Below are positions 21,058-31,555 of a DNA stretch of 64,000 bases, in pieces (within the stretch, counting starts at the first letter, position 1; the number at the start of each line of letters is the position of its first letter). The stretch lies in NCBI GenBank assembly GCA_039090855.1, contig CM077028.1:66655054-66719053 (forward strand). Reading direction: 5' to 3'. Origin of the DNA: Macrothele yani. Lineage: Eukaryota; Arthropoda; Arachnida; Araneae; Macrothelidae. Under the pieces are notes generated by a model, which was not told the DNA's origin, did no database searches, and saw nothing but the letters and a program-made list of their open reading frames with translations. A program made the translations under genes and the position numbers.

Positions 21058-21510
21058 ACACGGATCGGCCGCCCCGGTGGCGCAGTGGTCTAAGCGACGG
21101 CCACTGATCATTCGTCCCAAAGGGGTCCGGGTTCGGATCCCGGTGAGGCATGGATGTTGTGTTTGTCTTACGGCACTGGCTCTCTTCCTTCCCTGGAACC
21201 AGTGACCCTAAATTAGGGACGGGCAACTGCTTATAGCCCATTGAACAAAAGTGAGTGTACCAAACACAAAATCAAACAAAAGTGAGTGTACCAAACACGG
21301 ATCGGCCGCCCCGGTGGCGCAGTGGTCTAAGCGATGGCCACTGATCATTCGTCCCAAAGGGGTCCGGGTTCGGATCCCGGTGAGGCATGGATGTTGTGTT
21401 TGTCTTACGGCACTGGCTCTCTCCCTTCCCTGGTACCAGTGACCCTAAATTAGGGACGGGCGACTGCTTATAGCCCATTGAGTTGCTCACGGTGGTCGTT
21501 AAACCTCCAA
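21058..21510 (+). repeat. SINE-B, tandemly duplicated together with its 5' flank
   Basis: Two SINE-B copies begin at about 21066 and 21305 (GCCGCCCCGGTGGCGCAGTG, box A GTGGCGCAGTGGTCTAAGCG, box B GGGTTCGGATCCC). Both are preceded by AGTGAGTGTACCAAACACGG. The second ends CCTCCAATAAAAAAAAA. The first lacks its tail and runs straight into the repeated flank, which indicates a segmental duplication rather than two insertions. A box-A/box-B spacing longer than in ordinary tRNAs suggests a tRNA with a long variable arm as ancestor. Confidence 0.88.
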
Positions 21511-23494
21511 TAAAAAAAAATCAAACACGGATACCCGAAGAAAAGCTGCATATCCGTAAGTACTATTTATTTATGCATGCCAGTTGTGAATGAATTGGCT
21601 CCGGTCAGCCAATAGACTTTCGTCGGCTGAGAACTGTTTAAAGCCGGACAGTGAATAATCATGCCAACAAATAATCATTGAACTGATAAATTTAGCCTCA
21701 GGACTATCCCGAAATGGGCGAGTCTATTTGACGCCCCTCCTTCACAATCCTCTGTATGTAGACACCTTCACCATTATCTTTTATTTTTAATTGATTAAAT
21801 GTCATTGTCTCGTGCCAGTCCTGAAGTTGCATGCATAATTTAGGAGTGTCAGAATTTCTTTGTTTTAATTGGCTAAATTCCAGGCTAAATTGTTTTCACC
21901 AGTACATAAGATTTCGGCGGTAAAAGGGCTCACAAATATTTATTCGAAATTCTAATGTCTACCTCCGGGTCTTCAGCCATTGCGTGACATCTTGACAGCT
22001 AAATTCTTAAAGCTATTTTTATTCGATAGTCTGGCGCCCCGGGGCGTAGCAATATAATATTACAGGATAAACGCTTTAAATCTATGAAAAAAATACGGGA
22101 TTACACCATCTTCAAAATTTGCTTTAAATCTATTTGGAAACCATTTAACTCAAAATGGACTTAGCTAATTTTAAGAAAATCTCCCAGCGATTGAAAGAGG
22201 GAGTTTCATTCTCTGAAGAAAGAAAAAGTCATGACTCGTGACAAGAATATTAAAGCAAAAACAAAACCAATAAAATAGAGACGGGCCAGCAGAAAAATCT
22301 GGGGAGAAGATGATTAAGTTTATGCACGTTTCACTCAAAGAAACTTCAGCAGTCCGCTTATTTATTTGTTTTTGTTTGTTTGTTTAATTTTCTTTTTACA
22401 GCACAAAGAACTTAAAAGTAATTCCAAAACGTTTGCTTCTAACCAAAAACTGGAAACGAACCAAAACAATTCAACGAATTCATTCGGTTGTTTTTTTCAT
22501 TTAGCAGCTAACCCAACTTTTGATAAGCGTTTCTTTTATATAAACTAAATATTGAAGAATAAATTAACTTATATGCAATATATACAGAATGTTACTGAAA
22601 TGTTTAGACAAACCTTGGATACTTCTACTTTCTACTGCCGATCTGATGAAAAGAAAAGTCATAAAAACATAGGATCGCAAACGCTTTCTCGTAGAGTAAT
22701 AGCACATGTTGTATTGCAAGTTATACATACTGAGGAGGCAACACGGTTGTGTTAGTACTGTACATCGGAAATGAGCTAGGAGAGCAGCTAGTACTTACGA
22801 GTACGTCGCATCAAATGTTCGAAAATGACCATCGAGAGCAGCAATACTGTACTCATGGGCATGCTACGTCACAAACACAGATAACAATATTGTGAGAAGA
22901 CTGTTAGCAGGACCGGTAGCATGCTTTTCTTATCTAACACGGGGAGACTTCAAATTACGCCCCTTCAAAATCACACCCTTTCCAATTCCACTCAAATAAT
23001 ACGTGGTTTTTACTTTTTCCCACTAGGGAAGTATAATATAAGATCGTTCAAAAATCGCATTTCAAGTTTTTGACAAAATTTTATTCAAAATGTAAAAACT
23101 AAGTAAATACCGAAGAACCACAGGTTGTAAATACTAAATCAAATGTAAACGTTATGCTAACTCCGACAACACAACACTCCACAAAAATTGCAGAACGAAA
23201 AACAAACCACCGCAGAATGAATGAATATCGGAGAGTGAACGTAATAATAGGAAGAAGCTTTAGGGTTAAGTCTTGGAAAAACTCCGTTCGAGGTTAAACG
23301 CTCAGAGAACTTTTTGCGACAGTGCACAAATGATTACTTAGCTCTTCATCCCAACAACATGTTCGGAAAGTCATGGGGGGTTAGACATATCAGCATATTG
23401 TTTCCTATGTCTCCATTCACTAATTTGGAAAATTCCCTTCATGGATATGAGATGTTCAGCCTCACAGTGTATGTTACTCTGTACCCAGGTTAAC
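21511..23494. other. No gene recognised
   Basis: AT-rich sequence with T-runs near 22366-22400. Frames at 22366-22548 and 22552-22755 are short, Asn/Lys/Phe-rich and unrecognised. No copy elsewhere in the window. Confidence 0.35.
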
Positions 23495-23500
23495 TGCATG

Positions 23501-23946
23501 CAGAGTTCCCACTCAATTTCAGAAATGAAATTCCCTGACTTTTCCAGGTTTTCCAGGAAAATTTCCACAAAATTCCGAACCACACTTTTACAATTCACGG
23601 CACTTTTATAGCAGAAAAACTAGGATTTCTACTCAATATGCAGTAAAATCGACCTAAGCAAAGATTATCCTAAGCGTATTGACATAACAGATTAATAATA
23701 AAACCATATACCATACTAGTAAGTAGCAATCAAAATATTTTAAAATACAATTAAAGCCGAATTTTATGACTCAGTGAATGGCAAAAATGGCAGGTCTAAA
23801 AAGGGATCGCTCATTTTCCAGGATAGTTGGGCGGATTTTCCAGATTTCGGTGAAAAATAGCAATTTTCCCAGAATTTTTTTAGCCAAAATCAAATTCCTT
23901 GACAATTCTAGGTTTTCCCTGTTTTCCCTGACCCCTGGGAACCCTG
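23501..23946. mobile_element. 446-bp MITE with CAGRGTTCCCA ends and a 6-bp TSD
   Basis: Starts CAGAGTTCCCA and ends TGGGAACCCTG, with TGCATG on each side (23495-23500 and 23947-23952). The subterminal sequence is made of TTCCAGG/TTTCCCTGA words on both ends. This end type is often assigned to hAT-like elements, but those usually make 8-bp duplications; here only 6 bp match. No coding capacity. Confidence 0.8.
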
Positions 23947-24289
23947 TGCATGGAATACTGTATGAAACAAACCAAAGTCCTTAAAAAGATTATACTGAAG
24001 AATGTAACTTTCCTTTTTAATTACAATTTCTATTTTATACAACCCCCAGAGCATGAATTTACGTCATTGGGATGATCATTCTGGGAGGGCAACCGTCCTC
24101 TCTGCCCTGCCGGTAGCTACGGCCCTGGCTGTTGCATGTATTACACCGAAACGAGGTAGAACAACAATAACACGGAACAACACGTAATATACTCCAAAAT
24201 GAAGATGAAGCACTGAATGCGTTTCAAATAAACCGTGTTATTCGGAAAAAAAACACAATTAATAAACGCAACAAGACATGTTTTGGTCT

Positions 24290-24990
24290 TAATATGGTGT
24301 GTGATCACCTCTCATAGTGACACGTAACCGACAGGGTCACGGCATGCTGCCCAAAACAGAGTCAATAAGTTCAGAGGACAATCTGTCGTACTGCTACACA
24401 AGAACACTTCACAGCTCATGTACGTTTCTTGGAGGGGGTCACAGAGCAGCCACCCGTTTCTCTAAAGCTTTTCACAGGTGTTCTATAGGATTAAGGTCCG
24501 GATGCCTTGCTGGTCATACCATGACCGCAACACCTTCACTTTCAAGGTATTCCAGTACCAGTCGAGAGGTGTAGATTCGGACATAGTCCTGCATTAAAAC
24601 TGATTCTGGGTCGACAGCAGCTGTGAACAAGCGAACGCAAGATGTTGCGATCTCATCTCGATAGCGGATAGCATTGATTGGACCCCTGGAAAAAAGTACA
24701 CGTTGATTCATCCGTTAGGCATTATGCCTATTTACACCATATAACTACCGTCTCCATATATATCCCTCTCTCGGATGTTTGATGGATGATAACGCAAGCC
24801 ATGGATGGTAGCCCTTCCAGATGAAACACACCTTGAGAATCGGTTTGCAATGAGAAACGCGAGTCAGCCGTGAAGAGAAAGTTTAGACCCCTGTTCACGC
24901 ATCCAGTGTAGATGTTCCCGAGCCCAACGTAATCGTTCTCTGCTGTGGGTAGTGTAGCGTTGTTTACTATTTGTAGCCTTGAAACCACTA
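24290..24990 (-). pseudogene. Tc1-like transposase relic with several in-frame stops
   Basis: Minus-strand pieces: FLFTADSRFSLQTDSQGVF (24728-24988), where the family has an FTDESRFSL-like first catalytic block; then GPINAIRYRDEIATSCVRLF and VLMQDYVRIYTSRLVLEYL (24514-24711), where the second Asp is followed by Tyr instead of Asn. After that PARHPDLNPIEHL (third acidic Glu kept) and MRGDH near the C-terminus at ~24300. At least four stops interrupt the last part, several at positions where relatives have Trp. The N-terminal DNA-binding half is missing. Confidence 0.85.
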
Positions 24991-25209
24991 CTTAAGACTT
25001 CCTCTTCTCATTTACTCTCTCTCGAAGTGCAACTAAGTCACTCAAATAAAGCTTCAGAAAGACTTACTGTTTACTGTTTATTCCATCAACATCGTATGAG
25101 CACTTTACTTGAATATTTCAAAATACGTGAGGAACTAATCACAACAGTAATAATATTTCAAAACTGATTAACGTAAGCAGAAAACTTGATTAGCTCCAAA
25201 CGCTAAATC

Positions 25210-26599
25210 CACTCACGGACAATGAAATTTGCGCACCTAGAAGAAAACATGCTACAACCGCGAAACTTTGCAAATAGCTAGAGTCCGTGCTGGTATGCAA
25301 ATGATCCACGTTTGATGCAAGTGCGCATGACCGCACATTCTGTGGTGGAGCTGCAAGCACGAACCGGCAGCCTTAAAAACCGGCGTGCGGTCAATGCCCC
25401 ATGAAAGCGAAAAGCACCGGCCAACGCAAGCAAGAGTACAGAGTGAAAAGAATGCCGGGTAGACGCCAGAGACGTCGATTTACGCAACTTACAGACTTTG
25501 AGATAGGCCGGATCATCGGGCTGAAAACCGCAGGGTGGTCGGCGCGTCGTATAGCCCTCCACGTGGAGCGTTCTGACCATACCATCCCACTGTACTGGGA
25601 GCAGTGGACACGTGACAGCACTGCCACACGGTGAAGCGGCTTCGTGTGGACCAAGAGGACCACCGGTAGAGAGGATCCACGGATCGTGCACCAGACACGA
25701 ACGGATCCCACGGGGTCGCGGTCCACTATAAACATAGATGTAGAGGCTCTTGTGTGCCCACGAACCATTTCCCGACGCCTCGAGGAAGCTAATCTGTGAT
25801 CCCAGCGCCCCTTACGTGTGCTTCTATTAACACCGGAACATGGCCGGCTTTGTGTGCAGTGGTGCCAGGCCAGAGCGACGTGTGGTGTTTAGCGATGAGT
25901 GCCGCTTTGTTTTGGGGACAGACGATCATCGTGTCCGGGTGTGGAGGCCCCCGAGTCAACGGCGCAATGCCAACCTTGATATCGAGCGCCACACCTTCTC
26001 CACTGCAGGCATTATGGTCTGGGGAGCAATTGCCTACGATATCCGATCAGTTCTAGTAGTGGTACGTGGATCATGGACGGGCCAGCGGTATGTGAATCAG
26101 ATCCTACGGCCCCATGTGCTCCCATTCCTGGCCGGGATTCCAGGTGCGCTATACCAGCAGGATAATGTCCGCCCGCACACTGCTCGGGTTGCCCAGGACT
26201 GCCTACGTCATGTCCAGACACTTCCATGGTCTGCCCGCTCCCACGACATGTCCCCTATCGAGGTATGTGTGGGACCAGTTGAAACGCCATCTACAGCCGT
26301 GACGCAGTATCCGGGATTTGGAGCACACCGTCCAACACGTGTGGGCCAGTCTGCAGCAAGACAATATCAGGCGTCAGTTCGCCTCCATGCTGGACCGTAT
26401 TGCAGCATGTATCGCCGCACGAGGCGGTGCGACGCGCTATTGAAGATGGCCGGACTGCGTCTCACAGATCCCTCTGTAATTGTTCTGCAGCTCTGTTTTT
26501 GCCATCATGTGTTTTACTCATCCGTATCATTACGTCCATAAAATTTTAGTTTAATCCGATACTTCCTTCTTGGTACGCAAATTTCATTGTCCGAGAGTG
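25210..26599 (+). mobile_element. Tc1/mariner-like element with 24-bp TIRs
   Basis: CACTCACGGACAATGAAATT at the left and its inverse (CACTCTCGGACAATGAAATT when flipped) at the right match at 23 of 24 positions over CACTC[A/T]CGGACAATGAAATTTGCG. The right flank is TA (26600-26601); the left flanking TA has been lost. Length 1390 bp. It carries one broken plus-strand transposase. Confidence 0.88.
25401..26480 (+). pseudogene. Tc1-like transposase with shortened DD-to-E spacing, frameshifted
   Basis: N-terminal HTH in 25401-25634 (FTQLTDFEIGRIIGLKTAGW, SARRIALHVERSDHTI). After a frame break, 25840-26541 holds RVVFSDECRFVLG (first Asp), GALYQQDNVRPHTARVAQDC (second Asp) and SHDMSPIE (Glu). I count 32 residues between the second Asp and the Glu, two fewer than the classic 34. 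A frameshift near 26260 follows: the expected YVWDQLKRHLQP is in the neighbouring frame. The C-terminal part reads in mixed frames to about 26480. Confidence 0.88.
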
Positions 26600-26699
26600 T
26601 ATATAACAACACAACTCGAATAGGCAGACTTCAAGTATGCAGTTTCAGTCTAATATAGCTTCCTCCATTACACTTTTTGCTGCAGTTTCAACATTATAT

Positions 26700-26876
26700 A
26701 GCTACCGTACTTATCTGTCAGCATGCATAGGTCACGCTCTTTAATCTCAAGATTGTTGCCAACATCCTTCCGCGAGATATAGCGTTAAGGTTGAATACGT
26801 TAAAAGAGAATAAACTCAAATTTACATCGAGAAAGCAACTAAAAATGAAAGTTAATTTAGAGTATACGTCATAGAA
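26700..26876 (+). repeat. Interspersed repeat shared with 41480-41652
   Basis: The two stretches share GCATGCATAGGTCAC-like, TTGCCAA, ATATAGCGTTAAG/ATATCACGTTAAG, GAACTCAAATTTA/TAAACTCAAATTTA, AAAAATGAAAGTTAA-like and TATACGTCA words in the same order. Both end at TATACGTCA, next to other repeats. No coding content. Confidence 0.6.
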
Positions 26877-27320
26877 GATTTTAGCGGCACGCACACAAGT
26901 GGTCTTCTGGCATAAATACCGCTTTCCTGAAGCCTTCTGGTAACTGTCGAGCAGGATACTGATAGTCCATTTGCTGTTGTAAGCTCAGGAGCCAGCTGAC
27001 AAGATATCATGCTGCTGTTGTGTTTTCCAATTAAGGCAAGAAAGTGGTCATCGGTGACGTAAGTTAACCTTGGACGACCTGGTACACGTCGTCTACGAAC
27101 ACTTCCTGTATTTGGGAACTGTCTCCACAGCCTGTTGGCAACCATTCAAGACACGCGAAACCAACTTGCCACCTCTGTTTAGGATAGCCCTCTTCAGTCT
27201 TCCAATCGCCCGCCATCGCACATCACTGCTTAAACGGTGCCTATGTGACATTTTCAAGAAATGTGCTCTACTTGCAGTTTGACAACAGCTAAGATCTTTC
27301 ATACCCTTGTTCCTGGCCAC
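26877..27320 (-). pseudogene. Tc1-like transposase N-terminal (DNA-binding) fragment
   Basis: The minus strand carries SSDVRWRAIGRLK and VSRVLNGCQQAV (27093-27320). The next frame (26852-27145) has LWRQFPNTGSVRRRRVPGRP (GRPR-type linker) and STVTRRLQESGIYARRPLVC, the second HTH ahead of the catalytic domain. A +/-1 shift near 27110-27140 joins the two. The catalytic domain is absent; sequence downstream belongs to another repeat. Confidence 0.8.
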
Positions 27321-27549
27321 CCTTCACGACGGTTGGCTTCTTGAGTCTATGTGTAACGCCCACTGCAGCATCAAACGCGTGTCCTCATGCGGTCATGCGT
27401 TATTTCACATACACGTCAGTGTCTGTTATACTTCCTGTAAAAGTCTCAGACCATATATTTCATTCCTTTACTTACTACAATGAAAAAAGCATTTGTCAAT
27501 TAATTTCAGCACATGAGTGTAGCACAATTGCCATACACGTTTCATAAGT

Positions 27550-28470
27550 CCCTGAGCGTTCCGAAATATCGTACAACCATGCACGATTCTTTGGTGAAGA
27601 GCGTGTTCATTAGGCACCGGTGTTGCATAAACACCATTCTGTAGCTGTCCGTATACACAGAAATCCAGGGGAATCGTACTGGAAGGTCACAGTGGTCATG
27701 CAATTGGCCCACCTCTAGCTATTCAACTGCCAGGATGGTCATGATCGAGATGTTTCCTAACAGTTCGACTAAAATGCGCTGGCGCTCCATCGTGCATTAG
27801 CAACATTAGCCGACATTTGCTTTGGTACATCTTTCAACAATGCCAGTAGTTTTCTCTTCAATAAGTACTGGTACTTCTGGGCGTCAAGTACCGGTGGCAA
27901 GAGCAAGGCACTGATGAGGTTTCTAGTGATACCGATCTGAATATCTGCTGGTGAGAAATGCATATTGTGGAAGTTCACAATACGGGTAAATCGCAATTCA
28001 TCCGAAAAAAACACATTATGAAGAAACCACGTTTGTTAGATATTTGCAGAAGCCACGGACCAAAGTTGACTCGAGCGAGAAAATCCACTGGCGAGGGTGA
28101 TTATACCCGTTACGCGTGGTTAGGACACAGTTTCTTCTGATGACAGATACGCCGTACAGCGGAATTTGATGCAACCACCACTGCGACTACTCTTTCTGTA
28201 TTAGTTCCTGGCTCGTCCACCAACATGTCCAGCACGTGCACGGATATGTCTGTGTCGTCCAGGACCTTTTGAGTGAGGCGCCGTTGATCCCGTCTTTCGT
28301 ACACCCTGATGAATGGGAGCAAACGTAGCTATGACGGGGAATCTTTCGTGCAGAACAGCCATCATGTAGAGAAGCTGAACTTCATTGCTATTTTCGTTTG
28401 CTCGTCCATACGTGAAATGAATTCCAGCCCATTCGGCATTGGTAAACCGAGTCTTCATGTTCACGGTTGT
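27550..28470 (-). pseudogene. Decayed mariner-related transposase, DD41D (visitor-like) type
   Basis: Read from high to low coordinates: TNAEWAGIHFTYGRANENSN (N-terminal HTH region), then VIATFAPIHQGVRKTGST, a second HTH (TERVVAVVVASNSAVRRICH), FFSDELRFTR (first Asp), and SRTVRKHLDHDHPGS followed by a GGPIA-like patch. The family then has a PLDF motif, here PLDFCVYGQLQNGVYATPV. That WIGRGGP...PLDFFLWG arrangement is typical of the DD41D group. The second catalytic block is scrambled and several frame changes are needed, so it is long dead. Confidence 0.8.
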
Positions 28471-28529
28471 AGAAACCTAATCGGCAATAACAACTACGCT
28501 GCTCTTTCACTTGTACGTAAGGTTAAGTT

Positions 28530-29195
28530 GGTTCCACCTAAACTCAGGTGGTTCCACCTAGACTCTCTGCCTTATGTTTCCAATGGCAAAACTTCTTTAC
28601 ATATTTTCTTCGCAATTAATGTATTCCCAAGGATGAAAATTTGCACATCAATAAAACTAACTTTAAGTTATAGCATGGGATACTTAATGCTTGCTAAAGC
28701 ATAACCATAATTGTATTAAAAATCAATAATTTTTCTTTGAGTAATGTTCAGACCTGTTAATAGATGGAGCGACCTGTATATTCATGTCGTCAGTAGACAA
28801 ACAAATGTTGGATTGCTTAATTATGGTTATGTTTTAGCAAATATTAAGTATCCCATGCTATAACATTTTTTTTATTGGATGTTTAACGACTACCGTGAGC
28901 AACTCAATGGGCTATAAGTAGTTGCCCGTCTCTAATTTAGGGCCCCTGGTTCCAGGGAAGGGAGAAAGCCAGTGCCGTAAGACAAACGCAACATCCATGC
29001 TTCACCGGGATTCGAACCCGGACCCCTTCGAGACGAATGATCAGAAGCCATCGTTTAGACCACTGCGCCACCATGCTATAACTTAAAGTTAGTTTTATCG
29101 ATGTGCAAATTTTCATTCTTGGGAATACATTAATTGCGAAGAAAATATGTAAAGAAGTTTTACCATTGGAAGCATAAGGCAGGGATTTTAGGTGT
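28530..29195. mobile_element. Fold-back (palindromic) MITE, copy 1
   Basis: The left half (28545-28710) and the right half (28815-29190, interrupted by a SINE) are inverted copies. Examples are TGCCTTATGTTTCCAATGGC against GCCATTGGAAGCATAAGGCA-like sequence, AAGGATGAAAATTTGCACAT against its inverse, and AGTTATAGCATGGGATACTT against AAGTATCCCATGCTATAACT. A related copy is at 30770-31555. The centre contains AGATGGAGCGACCTGTAT. Confidence 0.85.
28865..29070 (-). mobile_element. SINE-B inserted in the fold-back MITE, 12-bp TSD
   Basis: CCATGCTATAAC occurs on both sides (28853-28864 and 29071-29082). The SINE is 5'-truncated at TGGCGCAGTGG and ends in a short A-rich tail. The orientation and TSD indicate target-primed insertion into the right arm of the MITE. 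Confidence 0.92.
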
Positions 29196-29393
29196 AACCA
29201 CCTTAACGACCACAGTGAGCAACTCAATGCGCTATAAGCAGTCGTCCGCCTCTAATTTAGGGCCACTGGTTCCAGGGAAGCGCCATGAGACAAAGACAAC
29301 ATCTATGCATCACCGGGATTCGAGCCCAGACCCATCTCGGACGAATGATCAGAAGCCATCGCTTAAACCACTGCGCGACCGGGGCGGCGAGGT
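29196..29393 (-). mobile_element. SINE-B copy at the end of the fold-back MITE
   Basis: Reads in reverse from GCCGCCCCGGTCGCGCAGTG through GGGCTCGAATCCCGG to GCTCACTGTGGTCGTTAA. It lacks a clear tail and I could not find a convincing TSD; it replaces the right end of the MITE. 29394-29917 shows no recognised feature. Confidence 0.85.
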
Positions 29394-29928
29394 CGACTTA
29401 TAGTAATAACGCTTAGCGAAAAGATTGCCGGCTCCCTTTAAGTTTCCTTATTGTACACTAAATTTGCGCGATTGTGCCGCAAATTTCCAATCATGCCCAG
29501 CGTCGAGTGACATGTAAATGGCGTAAATTTCCATGTCATCATGTCTGCCGTTCAGTCTATACACAGAGAAAGCAACTAGCCTCGCGCCACATTTCGTAAT
29601 CCGACAAGGCGTTATATCTCTGTACGAAATCGTTTCATGTCCTGTATATACATGATTTTCTAAATCAGAAGCGGCGGTTTAACAAGTTTGCAAAGCATGG
29701 ACAAACATTTTTTAAACACCCTATGTATTCCAAAGAAATATAGCCTCCTCGGTTCTCGTATGTCACATGTGATACAACGGTTTCAAATTTTTAAAAAAAT
29801 GCCCAATGGCAGAAAATCTTCCAGAGCCGGTTGTATATCACATGTGAAATTATGTACTTTGCTAAATTTTCCCTTATCGTCAACAAATGGCAGCACAAAT
29901 CAACTTTCGTGACTTGTAGCGGCGTCTT

Positions 29929-30146
29929 TTTTTCTTTTGATTGGAGGTTTAACGACCACCGTGAGCAACTCAATGGGCAATAAGCAGTCGCCCGTCCCTA
30001 ATTTAGGGTCACTGGTTCCAGGGAAGGGAGAGAGCCAGTGTCGTAAGACAAACACAACATCCATGCCTCACCGGGATTCGAACCCGGACCCCGTTCGGAC
30101 GAATGATCAGAGGCCATCGCTTAGACCACTGCGCCACCGGGGCGGC
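29929..30146 (-). mobile_element. Full-length SINE-B, 11-bp TSD
   Basis: The cleanest copy in the window: 218 bp, TSD AGCGGCGTCTT at 29918-29928 and 30147-30157. Head GCCGCCCCGGTGGCGCAGTG, box B GGGTTCGAATCCC, core GACCCTAAATTAGGGACGGG, and an end CCTCCAATC followed by A-rich sequence. It serves as the reference for the other SINE-B copies. 30158-30769 holds nothing recognised apart from a GC-rich patch at 30465-30525 (CTAGGCTCGCTACGCTCG). Confidence 0.93.
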
Positions 30147-30769
30147 AGCGGCGTCTTGCAAGAAAAACTCCATGTCTTCACATGGTACTGGTAAGTGTTT
30201 TGTAACTACTTAATTTAAAAAAGTTATATCTATTGAAGTATATACATTCCATTTTGGTAAGTATAAAATAGTTATTTAAAGTAAATAAGTTTAATTTCGT
30301 CAACATATTAGATAGTAGTAACTTCTCAAACATTTTTGTATCACTGGTATTACAATGGTCTCCAATCCTGTTGGAAAAATTTTTATGAGTTATTTTTAGC
30401 GGGAGTTTACACTTGTATTTACTAAAAAAATTCTACAATCTATGTAATATTTATAAACTAGGGGCTGCGCCTCTAGGCTCGCTACGCTCGTTTCCAGAGT
30501 AGCTCTCGGGCCTGCAGCCCGATCTCCAAGTATATCACATGAAATAAAAACTGGAAAATTCATATAAATTTCAATTTTTATTGCATGTCTAAGCAACTAT
30601 GACTTGTTATTCCAAAATTTCAGTTTTTTTTACTGTCGTTAATTTTTGGAAGGTCGGACTTTTGTCGTTTGAACTCATAGCACTTACTAAATTTACAACT
30701 AAGGAAAACAAAAGCGGTCCAAAAAGCATTTCCGTAAACCGTAAACCGTTATGCTAAACCGTTAAGCTT

Positions 30770-31555
30770 TACTTCAAGTATTTTTGATTCCTATACTTCC
30801 AATGTAAAAACTTTTGTACACATTTCCTTCACAATTATTGTGTTCCCAAGGATGAAAATTTGAGCATCGATTAAATTAACTTTATATTATAACTTGGAAT
30901 ACTTAATATTTTCTAAAACATAAGCATAATTGTATTAAAAATCAATAACTTTTCCTTTGGTGGTGTTGGAACCAGAAAATAGATGGCGCGACCTGTACTT
31001 TGATGACGTCAGTAGACAAACAAATGTTGGATTACATAATTATGGCTATGTTTTAGAAAATATTAAGTATTCCAAGTTATAAAATGAAGCTCTTTTAATC
31101 GATGTTCCAATTTTCATCCTTAGGAACGCATTAATTGTCCGCAAAAAAGATGGCGCGACCTGTTCTTTGATGACATCAGTAAACAAACAAATGTTGGATT
31201 GCATAATTATGGTTATGGTTTAGGAAATATTAAGTATTCCAAGTTATAAATGAAGCTATTTTAATCGATGTTCAAATTTTCATCCTTGGGAACGCATTAA
31301 TTGTCCAGAAAAAAGATGGCGCTACCTGTACTTTGATGACGTCAGTAGACAAACAAATCTTGGATTGCATAATTATGATTATGTTTTAGAAAATATTAAG
31401 TATTCCAAGTTATAAAATGAAGCTATTTTAATCGATTTTCAACTTTTGCATCCTAGGTAACGCATTAATTGTGAAGAAAAGGTGTACAGAAGTTTTTCCG
31501 TTGGAAGTATAGGAAGCAAAATTACTTGACGTCCACCTTAAACAACTGAGATAGC
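30770..31555. mobile_element. Fold-back MITE, copy 2, with a ~167-bp centre expanded to three units
   Basis: Outer arms match copy 1 (CCTATACTTCCAATG at the left, TTGGAAGTATAGG at the right). The centre contains AGATGGCGC starting at 30981, 31148 and 31314 (periods 167 and 166), each followed by ACCTGT, a TGATGACGTCAGTA-like block and GACAAACAAAT. The central unit therefore amplified inside the element. TGACGTCA (CRE palindrome) is intact in units 1 and 3. Confidence 0.85.

Noticed and set aside
30461..30530. GC-rich CTAGGCTCGCTACGCTCG patch as a terminator or regulatory hairpin
   Set aside because: It can fold, but there is no neighbouring gene and no second copy to support a role.
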